The position numbers were made by a program, and so were the translations under genes. From assembly GCA_023388515.1 (NCBI GenBank), contig JAEWGD010000027.1, positions 1 through 64,000 on the forward strand: a DNA stretch of 64,000 bases, read 5' to 3'. The notes under the pieces are model-generated. The model was given only the letters and a program-made list of their open reading frames with translations, had not been told where the DNA came from and did no database searches. Source of the DNA: Bacillota bacterium (GTDB taxonomy: Bacteria > Bacillota > Clostridia > Oscillospirales > Ruminococcaceae). Below, piece after piece: positions 7,785 to 17,588 of this stretch; position 1 is the stretch's first letter, and each line of letters starts with the position of its first letter.

Positions 7785-8873
7785 TTAGTCAAGGAAATCC
7801 TTGACTTTTTTGCTTCTGCTTGGGTGGCGTAATTTACGCAAAGCTTTCGCTTCGATTTGTCTTATTCTCTCTCTTGTGACATCAAACTCCTTGCCAACTT
7901 CCTCAAGGGTTCGTGAACGTCCATCTTCAAGACCGAAACGCAACCTTAAAACCTTAGCTTCTCTATCAGTAAGAGTAGCTAAAACCTCGTTTAATTGTTC
8001 TTTTAAAAGCATTAATGATGCTGCTTCAGCAGGTGCAGGTGCGTCATCATCTGGTATAAAGTCGCCAAGATGGCTGTCCTCTTCCTCACCAATTGGTGTT
8101 TCTAGTGAAACAGGGTCTTGAGCAATTCGCATTATTTCACGAACACGCTCAACAGGGATCTCAAGTCTTGCGGCGATTTCATCGGGAGTTGGGTCATGTC
8201 CATTTTCATGTAAGAGTTGACTTGAAACCTTTTTTACTTTTGTAATAGTTTCAACCATATGAACAGGAATTCGTATAGTTCTTGCTTGGTCAGCAATCGC
8301 CCTAGTAATAGCTTGTCTAATCCACCAAGTAGCATATGTTGAAAACTTAAAGCCCTTTGTGTAATCAAACTTTTCCACAGCCTTTATAAGCCCAAGGTTT
8401 CCCTCTTGAATTAAATCAAGAAATTGCATTCCACGGCCTACATATTTTTTTGCAATACTTACAACAAGACGCAAATTCGCTTCTGAAAGGCGTTTTCTTG
8501 CATAAACATCACCTGTAGCCATGCGTTGTGCTAGCTCAATTTCCTCTTCAGCAGATAGCAAAGGAACTCGTCCAATTTCTTTTAAATAAATTTTTACAGG
8601 GTCATCCAGAGAAATGCCATCAGTGGACAATGCAATTTCTAAATCGTCGGATATACCTGAATCCATAGCTATTTTCATGTCAGAACTACTTATAGAAAAA
8701 TCATCTACAATTTCAATATTCAAATTAGAACAATCGTCATAAAACTTATCCATCTGTTCGACCTCGAAATTCATTGCCTCTAGGACATCAGTAATTTCCT
8801 TTGCAGTGAGTTTACCATCTCTTCTGCCTTGTTCCATTAATTGTTCAACGGAATTTTTTTTATCTATTGCCAT
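7785..8873 (-). CDS. rpoD: RNA polymerase primary sigma factor
   Basis: The housekeeping sigma-70 factor (SigA/RpoD), 362 residues, directing RNA polymerase to TTGACA/TATAAT promoters such as those seen across this window. Region 1.2 (DPVKIYLKEIGRVPLLS) starts near 90, region 2 (LRLVVSIAKKYVGRGMQFLDLIQEGN...FKFSTYATWWIRQAI) spans about 130-195, region 3 follows, and region 4 with the helix-turn-helix TLEEVGKEFDVTRERIRQIEAKALRKLR lies at 315-355. It lacks the large non-conserved insert, as in Firmicutes. It follows dnaG by 66 bases in the conserved dgt-dnaG-rpoD macromolecular synthesis operon. Confidence 0.97.
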   Translation of the reverse strand: MAIDKKNSVEQLMEQGRRDGKLTAKEITDVLEAMNFEVEQMDKFYDDCSNLNIEIVDDFSISSSDMKIAMDSGISDDLEIALSTDGISLDDPVKIYLKEIGRVPLLSAEEEIELAQRMATGDVYARKRLSEANLRLVVSIAKKYVGRGMQFLDLIQEGNLGLIKAVEKFDYTKGFKFSTYATWWIRQAITRAIADQARTIRIPVHMVETITKVKKVSSQLLHENGHDPTPDEIAARLEIPVERVREIMRIAQDPVSLETPIGEEEDSHLGDFIPDDDAPAPAEAASLMLLKEQLNEVLATLTDREAKVLRLRFGLEDGRSRTLEEVGKEFDVTRERIRQIEAKALRKLRHPSRSKKVKDFLD

Positions 8874-8939
8874 AAAAAAGCTCCATTCTCCGCCTAAAAA
8901 ATTGATTTATCCTAAATGGCGGCTTAAGGATAAGATGAA

Positions 8940-10682
8940 TTATTTTGTATTTTTAAGTCTTTCTGCCAATTCCAATAAATCTTCATCAGAATTAATATTA
9001 TCAAGCAATTTATTTTTATTAAAATCAATTAAAATTTTCATATAATCGTCAACAACTTGTTCAGTTAATATAATATCTCTATGTTTCGCTTCTATTCCCG
9101 TTATTCTTCCCATTTCACTATCAGAAAATTCATCGGAAAGAAATGATAAGGTAAAATTTGTCGATGAATTGAGCTTTTCGCATAAAATCATAAAAACTTT
9201 TTTATTAAAACTAGTAACAAAATGTTCAGGAGTAATACAGTCAAGCACCTTTTTAATCATATCAGGATTTTGAAACAGATATGCGATTATGCCTTCCTCA
9301 GCCTTATTTTCTTTTGGGTATTGGTTGATTTCGGGGTTTATATCATCTTTAAAACGGGACTTTGTTACAATATCTTTCCAGCTACTATTCTTATCTTTTT
9401 TATAAATTTTAGTTATTTCATTATCAATTTGAGCCTTCAAGACATCTAATGAAATCTCATAATTTTTGGAAACCTTGGAAATATACACATCACGTTCGAG
9501 CTGATTATATATTTGCGACAATACCTTTACCGTACGCTTCAGACATTCAACCTTACCAATTTCAGTGGATAAATCCAGCCCTTCCTTACACTTTTCCAAT
9601 TCAAAATTAATAGCACCATCTGAATTATCGAGTAAAAGCTTAAATCGAGTAGCACCGAACTTTTTTATGTATTCATCGGGGTCTTTTGCACCCTCCATAT
9701 TAATAATGCGTGTTGTAACACCAGCCTCGCCGAGTAAATTTATAGCTCTTGAAGTAGCTTTTTGTCCAGCATTATCGCTATCGTAGGAAATAATTACCTC
9801 CTTTGCATACTGTGAGATAAGTCTTGCCTGTTCAGATGTAAGTGAAGTTCCAAGCGTTGCAACAACATTTTCAAAGCCCGCTTGATTTATTGCGATAACA
9901 TCCATATAACCCTCTGCTAAAATCAACCTATTTGACGACGAATTCTTTGCAAAATTTAATGAAAACAGGTTTCGGCTTTTCTTAAACACTGGAGTATCCA
10001 TCGTATTTATGTACTTTGGCATACCGTCATCAAGAATTCTACCACCAAAACCAATTATATTTCCACGCAAATCCATGATAGGGAACATGGCTCTATTTCT
10101 AAACAAGTCAAATGTATTTCCATTTTTCGAAAGGCAAACACCAGCAGTTACAAGTTCATCTTCTTTAAAATTGAGCGATAGCAGGTGGTTTTTAAGCTTG
10201 TCCCACGAATTATCAGCATACCCCAAGCCGTATTTTTTTATAGTTTGGGGAGAAAGTCCACGAGATGCAAAATATTTCAGCCCAGTTTTCGATGAATCTG
10301 AAGTCAGTGATTTATAGAAAAAAACAGCAGTTTCACGATTAATCTCAAGAATCCTAGCCTTAATCCGAGCAGTTTGCTCCCCCTGTTTATCAGTTGGAAT
10401 ATCGAGTCCTGCACGTTCTGCAAGCAACTTTATAGCCTCAATATACTCAAGATTCTCAATCTTCCTAATAAAAGTGATAACATCACCACCAGCAGCACAT
10501 CCGAAACAGTAAAAGCTTTGCGTATCGGGATAAACGGTACATGACGGAGTTTTCTCCGAATGAAATGGACAGGAACAGACGAAATTATGTCCTCGCCTAA
10601 TGAGATTAACGTATGATTTCATCACATCGTCGATAGGGTTTCCCAATTGAAGTTGGTATATAAAATCATCAGAAAAAGCCAA
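8940..10682 (-). CDS. dnaG: DNA primase
   Basis: Synthesises RNA primers for replication. It has 580 residues, normal for the family. The N-terminal CHC2 zinc finger (CPFHSEKTPSC...FYCFGCAAGGD) is at about 38-66, the RNA polymerase/Toprim core holds LILAEGYMDVIAINQAG near 255 and ISYDSDNAGQKA near 300, and the C-terminal helical region that contacts the DnaB helicase follows. The start is 4 bases after the stop of the dGTPase-like gene, so the genes are cotranscribed. All catalytic landmarks are intact. Confidence 0.97.
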   Translation of the reverse strand: MAFSDDFIYQLQLGNPIDDVMKSYVNLIRRGHNFVCSCPFHSEKTPSCTVYPDTQSFYCFGCAAGGDVITFIRKIENLEYIEAIKLLAERAGLDIPTDKQGEQTARIKARILEINRETAVFFYKSLTSDSSKTGLKYFASRGLSPQTIKKYGLGYADNSWDKLKNHLLSLNFKEDELVTAGVCLSKNGNTFDLFRNRAMFPIMDLRGNIIGFGGRILDDGMPKYINTMDTPVFKKSRNLFSLNFAKNSSSNRLILAEGYMDVIAINQAGFENVVATLGTSLTSEQARLISQYAKEVIISYDSDNAGQKATSRAINLLGEAGVTTRIINMEGAKDPDEYIKKFGATRFKLLLDNSDGAINFELEKCKEGLDLSTEIGKVECLKRTVKVLSQIYNQLERDVYISKVSKNYEISLDVLKAQIDNEITKIYKKDKNSSWKDIVTKSRFKDDINPEINQYPKENKAEEGIIAYLFQNPDMIKKVLDCITPEHFVTSFNKKVFMILCEKLNSSTNFTLSFLSDEFSDSEMGRITGIEAKHRDIILTEQVVDDYMKILIDFNKNKLLDNINSDEDLLELAERLKNTK

Positions 10683-10686
10683 CTAA

Positions 10687-11700
10687 TCACCGCCTACTCC
10701 AGAATATGGGGATAAATAACTCATGATATAAATCCACTGCATATCCGTCGCTCATTCCGGAAATATAATCACAAATAGCTCTATCGTTATCGTATCGTTC
10801 CATAATTTTCTTATATTCATCAGGTAGCTTATCAGAATGCTTTCTAAAATAGATATAAAGTCGTTCCACAAGGTCTTTTGCTTTTTTTTCTTCTTTTTTT
10901 GCGACAGAGTTAACATAAACCATTGCAAAAAGAAAACTTCGCAACTCATCATGTGCATCCTTTATATGCGAATGCATACCAATACTTTCAGCTCCATTTT
11001 CAATCACAGAAGAAACTAAAGTTGTAATCCTCTTGCTTTTCGTATCGCCAAGAACGTCAATTACATTTTGAGGTAAATCGGATTGCTTTAGAATACCAGC
11101 CCTAATAGCGTCCTCAACATCATGGTTTATGTAGGCAATTTTATCAGCAAGCCTTACGATATTACCTTCTTTAGTGGAAGCTATTCCATTCGTATGGCAA
11201 GCGATTCCGTTTTTTACAACATGAGTTAAATTAAGTCCATTACCATCATTTTCAATATACTCCACAACTCTTACACTTTGAAGATAATGTTTAAAACCAT
11301 ATGGGCAAATTTCATTAAGAACAGCCTCACCCGAATGTCCGAAAGGGGAGTGCCCCAAATCATGTCCAAGAGCAATTGCCTCAGTTAAATCCTCATTAAG
11401 TCGCAATGCCCTAGAAATAGTTCGAGCAACCTGTGATACTTCGAGAGTATGTGTTAAGCGTGTACGATAATGGTCACCAACAGGAGATATAAATACTTGA
11501 GTTTTATGCTTTAGCCTTTGAAAAGCATTACAATGAAGAATTCTATCTCTATCACGCTGAAAGCTAGTGCGATAAGAGCAATTTTCCTCAGCCTTTGAAC
11601 GTTTGCTATGGCTAACAGCATTGCAGGCGAACTTGCTCAAAGTTTCAAGTTCAATATTTTCGGTTTGCTCTCTTACAGTCAAAATATCACATCCAATCAT
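10687..11700 (-). CDS. dgt: Deoxyguanosinetriphosphate triphosphohydrolase-like protein (HD domain)
   Basis: An HD-superfamily phosphohydrolase related to dGTPase, which cleaves dNTPs to deoxynucleosides and triphosphate. Family hallmarks are RDRDRILHCNAFQRLKHKTQVF near 45-70, R..HTLEVSQ near 85, and the metal-binding HDLGHSPFGHSGE near 115, followed by the third-site aspartate in KIAYINHDVEDA. It heads the operon with dnaG and rpoD, a common arrangement in Clostridia. The start is uncertain: ATG 11700 (AAGAG 7 bases upstream) is chosen here. A start 7 codons earlier and a TTG at 11682 are possible. Confidence 0.9.
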   Translation of the reverse strand: MIGCDILTVREQTENIELETLSKFACNAVSHSKRSKAEENCSYRTSFQRDRDRILHCNAFQRLKHKTQVFISPVGDHYRTRLTHTLEVSQVARTISRALRLNEDLTEAIALGHDLGHSPFGHSGEAVLNEICPYGFKHYLQSVRVVEYIENDGNGLNLTHVVKNGIACHTNGIASTKEGNIVRLADKIAYINHDVEDAIRAGILKQSDLPQNVIDVLGDTKSKRITTLVSSVIENGAESIGMHSHIKDAHDELRSFLFAMVYVNSVAKKEEKKAKDLVERLYIYFRKHSDKLPDEYKKIMERYDNDRAICDYISGMSDGYAVDLYHELFIPIFWSRR

Positions 11701-11765
11701 AATTAAGCTCTTATAATACATATACTACAGAAAAATAAAATTTCCTCTTTTTAAAAAAGGAAATG

Positions 11766-12386
11766 TTAAGAAAAATCTTCAAAAGCTTCTTCCATCAAAA
11801 TAATTTCAATTTTGCTGTTAGTCGCATCAATCAATTTTGTTTGCAATTCATGTAAAAGTTCTTTTTTTACTAATATTTCAACAGAAACATCATCCGTAAA
11901 ATCAGACGATAGTTCTTTTATTTCAAATTCAGGAAGAATATAAGTTATTTTACCATACATATTATAGTCCATATTAATTTTCAGCTTGTAACATTCACAC
12001 ATATTCATAATTGTAGCAGCATCAACAGCGATTTTAGCAGAATGTGAATATGCACGAACAAGCCCTCCACCGCCCAATAAAACTCCACCAAAATAACGAG
12101 TTACAACACAACAAACATCAACCAGTCTTTTTTTCTGCAAAACATCCAGTACAGGCACACCAGCAGTTCCTTGAGGTTCTCCATCATCAGAATATCGTGT
12201 TATATTATCTTGCCTAAGTGTGTAAGCATATACATTATGAGTAGCTTTACGGTGCTTGGCACGGATTTGGTTAATAAAACCCACAGCGTCGTCGTTATTT
12301 TTAACAGGAGTAATATAACCTATAAATTCTGAGTGACGCTCAATGAAAGATGCCTCAGCAAACTCCTTTATAGTAAAATATCCCAT
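11766..12386 (-). CDS. YigZ/IMPACT family protein (UPF0029)
   Basis: A 206-residue protein of the YigZ family. The N-terminal UPF0029 domain shows FIGYITPVKNNDDAVGFINQIRAKHRKATHNVYAYTLR and the signature ...YSDDGEPQGTAGVPVLDVL...VVTRYFGGVLLGGGGLVRAYS, and a second ferredoxin-like domain follows from about 135. Bacterial members are uncharacterised. Eukaryotic IMPACT relatives regulate the eIF2-alpha kinase GCN2, but no such role follows here. It sits alone between rpmE and the dgt operon, on the same strand. Confidence 0.9.
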   Translation of the reverse strand: MGYFTIKEFAEASFIERHSEFIGYITPVKNNDDAVGFINQIRAKHRKATHNVYAYTLRQDNITRYSDDGEPQGTAGVPVLDVLQKKRLVDVCCVVTRYFGGVLLGGGGLVRAYSHSAKIAVDAATIMNMCECYKLKINMDYNMYGKITYILPEFEIKELSSDFTDDVSVEILVKKELLHELQTKLIDATNSKIEIILMEEAFEDFS

Positions 12387-12449
12387 AAAAATAAAAACTC
12401 CAATCTAAGCATATAAGTAAAATGGGCGACCATAGGCCGCCCCATAATA

Positions 12450-12653
12450 TTACTTGTCTTTACTGAAACGCTTGTTAAACCTGTCAACACGTCCGCCAGT
12501 ATCGATAAGCTTTTGCTTACCAGTATAAAACGGATGACAATTTGAGCAAATTTCAACCTTAATATCGCCCTTAGTAGAACGTGTGTTTATAACAGTACCA
12601 CAAGCACAAGTAACAGTTGATTTCTCAAAGTTAGGATGCAATCCCTTTTTCAT
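12450..12653 (-). CDS. rpmE: Ribosomal protein bL31
   Basis: A large-subunit ribosomal protein of 67 residues. It retains the zinc-ribbon cysteines (CACGT near 16-18 and CSNCHPFYTG near 36-40), so it is the zinc-containing C+ form that depends on zinc supply. The conserved C terminus GGRVDRFNKRFSK is present. The ATG at 12653 is chosen because AGAGGTG sits six bases before it; an in-frame GTG three codons upstream overlaps that site. Confidence 0.96.
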   Translation of the reverse strand: MKKGLHPNFEKSTVTCACGTVINTRSTKGDIKVEICSNCHPFYTGKQKLIDTGGRVDRFNKRFSKDK

Positions 12654-12776
12654 GTAAGTCACCTCTTTCTAACTATCATGATTTACATAGCAGCCCATCA
12701 GATACATTAGACAGTAGTACTATTGATAAATTCATTCATGTTTATAAAGTATAACACAACCAATTTAAAAAATCAA
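12654..12776 (-). promoter_or_regulatory. rpmE promoter and leader
   Basis: TTGATT (12776-12771), a 17-nt spacer and TATACT (12753-12748) predict a start near 12741, leaving an ~85-nt leader. Firmicutes rpmE mRNAs often carry an L31 autoregulatory leader. The length fits, but I could not confirm the motif. Confidence 0.6.
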
Positions 12777-12810
12777 GTCTTTTTCAAATAAAAATCAATA
12801 AAAATAAAAA

Positions 12811-13731
12811 TTATGTTGATTTATAGAAGCTCACGAACTTTTCCATCGATGCAGTGAGTGGCATATTGTTGGAATAAGCATAACCGACTTCTTTTTTTTG
12901 TATTGGTGTTACGAGTGGAATTTCGGTTATCTTGCCCGATTTTAAGTCATCTAGCACAAATTCTTTTATAACACAAGCAACACCCAAGCCGATTTTAGCA
13001 AACTCAATAAGCAAATCCATATTGCTTACCTCAAGAACATGGGTAATCACAATATTGTTTTCTTTGAGATAGCCGTCTACATATTGCCTGGTAATATTTT
13101 CTTCATCAAGCAACATTAGGTTGGCACTCTTAAACAGATTTAACTCTAATTCTTTAGTAGATAAATTTTCTTTGCCCTCTCGCAAATGCAGATTTTCAAG
13201 GTAAGCATCGGTTGCTACAAAAATATACTCAATTTCGCCAATAGCATGAAAATCAAAGTTACGCATTCCCTCAGGCTTAACAACTAAACCAATGTCAATA
13301 CTATTCTCATCAAGCAGTTTTGTTGTATGAGTTGATGAACGGCACTCAATAATTATTTTAATATGAGGAAACTTGGTAATAAACTCTTTTAAATATGGTA
13401 AAAGTAGGTATTTAGATAGAGTTGTACTAGCACCAATTCTTATCTGTCCAATTCCCAGTTCGTTTATTTTTTTAATTCGTTCTTCGCCGATATGAATTGC
13501 ATCAAAAGCAGTTTTAAGATGCTCAAAGAGGATTTCACCCTCATCTGTCATAGTAACTCCTCTATGATTTCTTACGAACAGCTTTGCGTCCATATTTTCC
13601 TCAAGTTTAGAAATAGCTTTGCTGATTGCAGGTTGGCTGATATACAGTTGTTCAGCGGCATGACTAATATTCCCAAGTTTAGCGACTGTGTAGAAAATTT
13701 TGTATTGATTAAGATTTTGGTCTGAAAGCAT
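12811..13731 (-). CDS. LysR-family transcriptional regulator
   Basis: A 306-residue LysR-type regulator: a winged helix-turn-helix at 1-60 (YTVAKLGNISHAAEQLYISQPAISKAISKLE) and a periplasmic-binding-like effector domain from about 90 to 300. It is transcribed divergently from leuCDB with 126 bases between the genes, the classic layout for a LysR activator of the neighbouring operon. The leuC promoter has a good TATAAT (about 13812) but no recognisable -35 box, consistent with activator dependence. A leucine-pathway ligand is an inference from position only. Confidence 0.9.
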   Translation of the reverse strand: MLSDQNLNQYKIFYTVAKLGNISHAAEQLYISQPAISKAISKLEENMDAKLFVRNHRGVTMTDEGEILFEHLKTAFDAIHIGEERIKKINELGIGQIRIGASTTLSKYLLLPYLKEFITKFPHIKIIIECRSSTHTTKLLDENSIDIGLVVKPEGMRNFDFHAIGEIEYIFVATDAYLENLHLREGKENLSTKELELNLFKSANLMLLDEENITRQYVDGYLKENNIVITHVLEVSNMDLLIEFAKIGLGVACVIKEFVLDDLKSGKITEIPLVTPIQKKEVGYAYSNNMPLTASMEKFVSFYKST

Positions 13732-13863
13732 AAATTCACCTCAGGTATCTAAAAAAGTTATATTAAGTATTCATAATATGTATTTCAATTATATCAAATA
13801 ATATGCTATAATGCAAATATAATAATAAAGAAATAAAAATTTTTATATAAAGGAGTTTTGACG

Positions 13864-15126
13864 ATGGCTATGACTATGACACAAAAAATCCTTGCAGCTC
13901 ACGCAGGGCTTAATGAGGTTAAAGCTGGGCAGTTAATAAAATGTAAGCTTGATTTAGTTTTAGGAAATGACGTAACAACGCCAGTTGCAATCAAGGAATT
14001 TAATAAGGCTGGATTTGACGGAGTTTTTGATGGTAAGAAAATTGCAATGGTAATGGACCACTTCACACCGAATAAGGACATTAAGGCAGCTGAACAGTGC
14101 AAGCTTTGTAGAGATTTTGCTGGTAATTATGAAGTTGAAAATTATTTTGATGTTGGAGATATGGGTATTGAACACGTTCTTTTGCCAGAAAAAGGTCTTG
14201 TGGCAAGTGGAGAGCTTATAATCGGTGCAGACAGCCATACTTGTACCTATGGAGCATTGGGAGCGTTTTCAACAGGAGTAGGCTCAACTGATATGGCAGC
14301 TGGAATGGCAACAGGAATAGCATGGTTTAAAGTTCCTTCAGCTATTAAGTTTAATATTACAGGTAAGATGAACGAATGGATAAGTGGTAAGGACGTTATT
14401 CTTCATATCATTGGCATGATTGGTGTTGATGGTGCGTTATATAAATCTATGGAATTTGATGGAGATGGCTTGATAAATTTAACAATGGATGACAGACTTG
14501 CAATGGCTAATATGGCTATTGAGGCTGGTGCAAAGAATGGAATATTCGCAGTTGATGAACGAACAATTGAGTTTATGGCTGATAAGGTTAATCGTGATTA
14601 TAGCATATATAAAGCTGATAGCGATGCAGAATACGAACAGGTTTTTGATATTGATTTAAGCACAATTAAGTCAACGGTTGCGTTTCCACATTTGCCAGAA
14701 AACACAAAGACTATTGATGAAGTTGGCGAGGTTAAGATTGATCAAGTTGTGATTGGCTCATGCACAAATGGAAGAATGGAAGATTTGAGAGTTGCTGCTA
14801 AAATTCTTGAAGGTAAGAAAGTTGCAAAGAATCTTCGTTGTATCGTTATTCCTGGAACACAGAAAATTTACTTACAGGCAATGGACGAAGGGCTTGTTAA
14901 AACTTTCGTAAATGCTGGCTGTGTTTTCTCAACTCCAACTTGTGGTCCATGTCTTGGTGGGCATATGGGAATTCTTGCGTCAGGTGAAAGAGCTGTTGCT
15001 ACTACAAATAGGAACTTTGTAGGAAGAATGGGACACCCTGAAAGTGAAGTATACCTAGCAAGTCCAGCAATTGCTGCTGCGTCAGCTATCACAGGCAAAA
15101 TTTCTAACGTTACAGAAGTATTATAA
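13864..15126 (+). CDS. leuC: 3-isopropylmalate dehydratase large subunit
   Basis: The large subunit of isopropylmalate isomerase (leucine biosynthesis), a 4Fe-4S aconitase-family enzyme of 420 residues. Cluster ligands are visible as GSCTNGR (about 298-304) and TPTCGPCLGGHMG (about 358-370), with the substrate motif GADSHTCTYGALGAF near 125. The ATG at 13864 follows AAGGAG at eight bases; the upstream TTG is unlikely. It leads the leuC-leuD-leuB operon with short intergenic gaps. This length is that of the archaeal/Clostridia-type small form. leuA lies elsewhere in the window (51952-53628). Confidence 0.96.
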   Translation: MAMTMTQKILAAHAGLNEVKAGQLIKCKLDLVLGNDVTTPVAIKEFNKAGFDGVFDGKKIAMVMDHFTPNKDIKAAEQCKLCRDFAGNYEVENYFDVGDMGIEHVLLPEKGLVASGELIIGADSHTCTYGALGAFSTGVGSTDMAAGMATGIAWFKVPSAIKFNITGKMNEWISGKDVILHIIGMIGVDGALYKSMEFDGDGLINLTMDDRLAMANMAIEAGAKNGIFAVDERTIEFMADKVNRDYSIYKADSDAEYEQVFDIDLSTIKSTVAFPHLPENTKTIDEVGEVKIDQVVIGSCTNGRMEDLRVAAKILEGKKVAKNLRCIVIPGTQKIYLQAMDEGLVKTFVNAGCVFSTPTCGPCLGGHMGILASGERAVATTNRNFVGRMGHPESEVYLASPAIAAASAITGKISNVTEVL

Positions 15127-15143
15127 TTGGGGAGGAAATAGAT

Positions 15144-15629
15144 ATGCAAGTAAGAGGTAGAGTACACAAATACGGCGATAATGTAGATACAGACGTTATT
15201 ATTCCAGCAAGATACCTTAACACAACTGACCATAAGGAGTTGGCTTCACATTGCATGGAGGATATTGACAAAGATTTTGTGAAAAATGTTAAAGATGGCG
15301 ATATAATGGTTGCTAATGAGAATTTTGGTTGTGGTTCATCAAGAGAACACGCTCCGATTGCGATAAAGGCTAGTGGCATTTCATGCGTTATTGCATCAAC
15401 TTTTGCAAGGATTTTTTATAGAAACGCAATCAATACAGCACTTCCAATTTTGGAATGTCCTGAGGCTGCTCAAAAAATCAATGCAGGTGATGAGGTTGAA
15501 ATTAACTTTGATACGGGTGTTATCACAAACATAACCAAAGGTGAGGTATATCAGGCAGAGCCATTCCCTGAGTTTATAAAAGAAATTATTGATGCTGGTG
15601 GCTTGTTGAATTCACTTAACAAGAAATAA
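15144..15629 (+). CDS. leuD: 3-isopropylmalate dehydratase small subunit
   Basis: The swivel-domain subunit that completes isopropylmalate isomerase with LeuC. It has 161 residues, the usual length of the stand-alone small subunit. It shows the conserved start GRVHKYGDNVDTDVIIPARYL and the loop ENFGCGSSREHAP near 60-72 that contacts substrate. It starts 17 bases after leuC behind a GGGGAGG site and ends 17 bases before leuB, so translation of the pair is probably matched. Confidence 0.96.
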   Translation: MQVRGRVHKYGDNVDTDVIIPARYLNTTDHKELASHCMEDIDKDFVKNVKDGDIMVANENFGCGSSREHAPIAIKASGISCVIASTFARIFYRNAINTALPILECPEAAQKINAGDEVEINFDTGVITNITKGEVYQAEPFPEFIKEIIDAGGLLNSLNKK

Positions 15630-15646
15630 GAGAAAGTAGGCTGACT

Positions 15647-16720
15647 ATGAACAAAAAGATTGCAGTTATAAAGGGCGATGGAATTGGCCCTGAGATTGTT
15701 GCAGAGGCAATAAAGGTGCTTAATAAGGTAGGCGAAAAGCTAGGGCATACCTTTGAATATACAGATGTTTTGATGGGTGGGTGTGCTATTGATGAAACAG
15801 GAGTGCCATTGCCACAGGAAACAATTGACATATGCCTTGAGTCCGACAGCGTGTTGCTTGGTGCAGTGGGTGGCGCTAAGTGGGATACACTTCCAGGACA
15901 TCTTAGACCAGAGGCTGGGTTGCTTAAAATAAGAGGTTCACTAGGATTGTTTGCAAATATCAGACCAGCAAAGCTTTTTGAGCCACTTGCTGATGCTTGC
16001 CCACTTAAAAAAGAGATAACACAAAACGGCTTGGATTTGGTGATTGTAAGGGAACTTATCGGTGGAGCATATTTTGGTAAACGATCAACAGAAGTTGATG
16101 AGAACGGCGTGAAAACTGCTACTGATAGCATGACTTATAGCGATTTTGAAGTTGAAAGAATTGTAAGAGTTGCGTTTGAAATGGCTAAAAAAAGAAGTGG
16201 AAAGCTTCACTCCATTGACAAGGCAAATGTACTTGATTCTTCAAGATTATGGAGAGAGGTTGCACATAAGGTTAGAGAAGAATATCCAGAAATTGAATAT
16301 TATGATATGCTTGTTGACAACTGTGCAATGCAGTTGGTGAGAAATCCAGCACAATTTGATGTGCTTGTTACTGAAAATCTTTTCGGCGACATTTTGTCAG
16401 ATGAGGCAAGCATGATAACTGGTTCATTAGGCATGATTCCTAGTGCAAGCTTGGGTGAGGGAACTAGAGGTTTATACGAGCCGATACATGGTTCTGCACC
16501 TGATATTGCTGGTCAAAACAAAGCTAATCCAATTGCTACAATTTTATCAGTTGCGATGATGTTTAGATACTCTTTTGACATGGCTGATGGTGCTGATATG
16601 ATTGAGAATGCAGTTAATAATGTTTTGGCTGATGGATACAGAACAGGCGATATTATGAGTGATGGAATGAAAATAGTTAGCTGTACTGAAATGGGCGATT
16701 TAATTTGTAACAGCCTGTAA
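15647..16720 (+). CDS. leuB: 3-isopropylmalate dehydrogenase
   Basis: Oxidatively decarboxylates 3-isopropylmalate with NAD+, the step before transamination to leucine. It has 357 residues with the family pattern: KGDGIGPEIVAEAIKVL at the N terminus, LLGAVGGAKWD near 70, the arginine-rich loop LRPEAGLLKIRGSLGLFANIRPAK near 90-110, the catalytic Tyr in GGAYFGKR, the Lys/Asp triad around DKANVLDSSRLWRE and DNCAMQLV, and the NAD-binding HGSAPDIAGQNKANP near 278-293. It is the last gene of leuCDB and is followed by a strong terminator. Confidence 0.97.
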   Translation: MNKKIAVIKGDGIGPEIVAEAIKVLNKVGEKLGHTFEYTDVLMGGCAIDETGVPLPQETIDICLESDSVLLGAVGGAKWDTLPGHLRPEAGLLKIRGSLGLFANIRPAKLFEPLADACPLKKEITQNGLDLVIVRELIGGAYFGKRSTEVDENGVKTATDSMTYSDFEVERIVRVAFEMAKKRSGKLHSIDKANVLDSSRLWREVAHKVREEYPEIEYYDMLVDNCAMQLVRNPAQFDVLVTENLFGDILSDEASMITGSLGMIPSASLGEGTRGLYEPIHGSAPDIAGQNKANPIATILSVAMMFRYSFDMADGADMIENAVNNVLADGYRTGDIMSDGMKIVSCTEMGDLICNSL

Positions 16721-16753
16721 TCAACAAAAATATAAGTCAGTTAGAAAAAAAGT

Positions 16754-16799
16754 AACTCCTTGATTATACTTTTAAAGGTATAATTAAGGAGTTTTCTTT
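16754..16799 (+). terminator. leuCDB terminator
   Basis: The long stem AACTCCTT..ATTATAC / GTATAAT.AAGGAGTT is followed by TTCTTT, 34 bases after the leuB stop. Confidence 0.85.
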
Positions 16800-16918
16800 A
16801 AATAGGTATATCAAAACTAATGTTTTAGAATGAATCCTAACATAAATAAAATTTAGTTGAATAAACTTAATTTTTTGATATATAATACTAAAAATAGTAT
16901 TATGATGGAGGTAATTTT

Positions 16919-17353
16919 ATGAATGAGGATTCTATTAACCTATTAAAAGAATGTAACGCAGGTTGCAAATCAGCTACAAATAGTATGGAGCAAGTAGAAC
17001 CGTTTATTAATAATGAGGAATTAAGGTCGGTTATTGATAAATATAATGATAAACATATTAAAATTGGAGATAAATGTCATGAAATGTTAAACGAAATGGA
17101 GGAGAATGAGAAAGATCCCCATACTATCGCAAAAGTATTTTCATGGGTAAGCACAGAAGTAAAGCTTATGGTAGATGATGATTCGTCAAAGATTGCACAA
17201 TTGATGGTTGATGGTTGCAATATGGGAATAAAATCTGTCAGTAAATATATTAATCAATATAAAAATGCCTCAAAAGAAATTATGAGTTTGGCGAAAAATC
17301 TTGTAAAAATTGAACAGGAGTTCATGGACGATTTACTCGTGTTTCTACACTAA
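16919..17353 (+). CDS. Helical hypothetical protein
   Basis: A 144-residue soluble protein predicted almost wholly helical, with the pattern of a four-helix bundle (heptad-like runs LRSVIDKYNDKHIKIGDKCHEMLNEME and ISKYINQYKNASKEIMSLAKNLVKIEQEFMDDLL). It loosely recalls DUF2383/ferritin-like bundles, but the usual metal ligands are not clear, so no function is given. It has its own ribosome binding site (GGAGG), a TATAAT-like box upstream, and a terminator right after it, so it is a single-gene unit. Confidence 0.75.
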   Translation: MNEDSINLLKECNAGCKSATNSMEQVEPFINNEELRSVIDKYNDKHIKIGDKCHEMLNEMEENEKDPHTIAKVFSWVSTEVKLMVDDDSSKIAQLMVDGCNMGIKSVSKYINQYKNASKEIMSLAKNLVKIEQEFMDDLLVFLH

Positions 17354-17403
17354 TAAGTTCACAATCTTCATCTTGTTTAAGCATTGTTAGGATTGTAAAT
17401 ATT

Positions 17404-17433
17404 CAAGGGAGTGATTTACTCGCTCCCTTTTTG
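17404..17433 (+). terminator. Terminator after the helical protein gene
   Basis: The stem AAGGGAGTGA / TCGCTCCCTT is followed by a T run (TTTTTG). Confidence 0.8.
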
Positions 17434-17588
17434 TTTGACATAATCTTTGATTTAGTGCTATTTCTCTATCGTCTACTAAAATCAAGCGTTATTATAAGCT
17501 GTTGACTTAGTTGCTAAATTCTGATAAAATATAGAATAAAGACTAGAATGTTGTAGCGATTAATATTGACAGAATGGTAGGTAAAGTT